This document shows, in pieces, positions 63,978-64,000 of a stretch of 64,000 nucleotides of DNA. Source of the stretch: Kosakonia arachidis (GTDB taxonomy: Bacteria > Pseudomonadota > Gammaproteobacteria > Enterobacterales > Enterobacteriaceae); NCBI RefSeq assembly GCF_900116535.1, contig NZ_FPAU01000004.1:404534-468533 (forward strand). Direction: 5' to 3'. Position 1 is the first letter of the stretch, and every line of letters starts with the position of its first letter. The notes beneath the pieces were generated by a model. That model was not told the origin of the DNA, ran no database searches, and worked only from the letters and a program-made list of their open reading frames with translations. The translations under genes and the position numbers were made by a program.

Positions 63978-64000
63978 ATGGCTGTTATTAATACTAACAC
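63978..64000 (+). CDS. second flagellin gene, 5' end only
   Basis: From ATG at 63978, all 23 bases to the window edge are identical to the first 23 bases of fliC (product MAVINTN). AAGGATAATT precedes it. With its own FliA promoter this is a tandem flagellin gene; the rest is outside the window. Confidence 0.85.

Noticed and set aside
1..64000. CRISPR array or restriction-modification system
   Set aside because: I found no regularly spaced direct repeats and no methylase or restriction enzyme gene other than the repair enzyme vsr.

Overview
The window is a chromosomal segment of an enterobacterium. Its backbone matches the Escherichia/Salmonella/Enterobacter gene order around serU, rcsA and the fli region (mtfA, serU, drpB, yedJ, vsr, yedA, yedI, yodC, dgcQ, mpgP, dsrA, yodD, dsrB, rcsA, fliR to fliE, yedF, yedE, yedD, fliT, fliS, fliD, fliC). 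A nac gene with an intact sigma-54/NtrC control region and many accessory genes point to the Enterobacter/Kosakonia/Klebsiella side of the family, but the sequence alone does not fix the genus.

Layout. 1-22.6 kb is accessory DNA lying downstream of a tRNA-Asn gene. It holds an operon with 5-oxoprolinase-like subunits, a biotin carboxylase/BCCP pair and an NCS1-like permease; a MipA/OmpV porin-like gene divergent from a two-component system; a TupA-like ATP-grasp gene; an AdeRS-like two-component system facing an NBD-less ABC membrane protein and an RND efflux permease; and small enzymes (VOC, RidA-like, DsbA/FrnE-like, frameshifted azoR) around a TetR regulator. 22.7-26.5 kb is backbone: tRNA-Asn, nac, cbl, shiA. 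26.5-35.7 kb is a second accessory island ending at a second tRNA-Asn: an IS3-type remnant, an SDR gene, an internally deleted MFS gene, a large STAND/winged-helix regulator, and a DMT/RpiR/PanE/TauE cluster. Decayed P4-type integrase 5' ends sit beside both tRNA-Asn genes, and a third copy lies at 10.3 kb, so the region has taken up several asn-tRNA islands whose integrases are now dead.

35.9-45.9 kb is backbone with small regulators and the DsrA small RNA; the dcm gene usually paired with vsr is absent. 46.1-63.7 kb is the flagellar block: fliF-fliK and fliL-fliR for the basal body, switch and export apparatus, fliE divergent, then fliDST and a short flagellin gene fliC with a clear sigma-28 promoter. 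The window ends inside the start of a second flagellin gene that has its own sigma-28 promoter.

The observations most worth following are: a ~90-base terminator-ended element just upstream of dgcQ that reappears, degenerate, between the two flagellin genes; the tandem flagellins; the biotin-dependent cyclic-amide-type operon; the RND permease paired with an ATPase-less ABC membrane protein; and the triple integrase scar.
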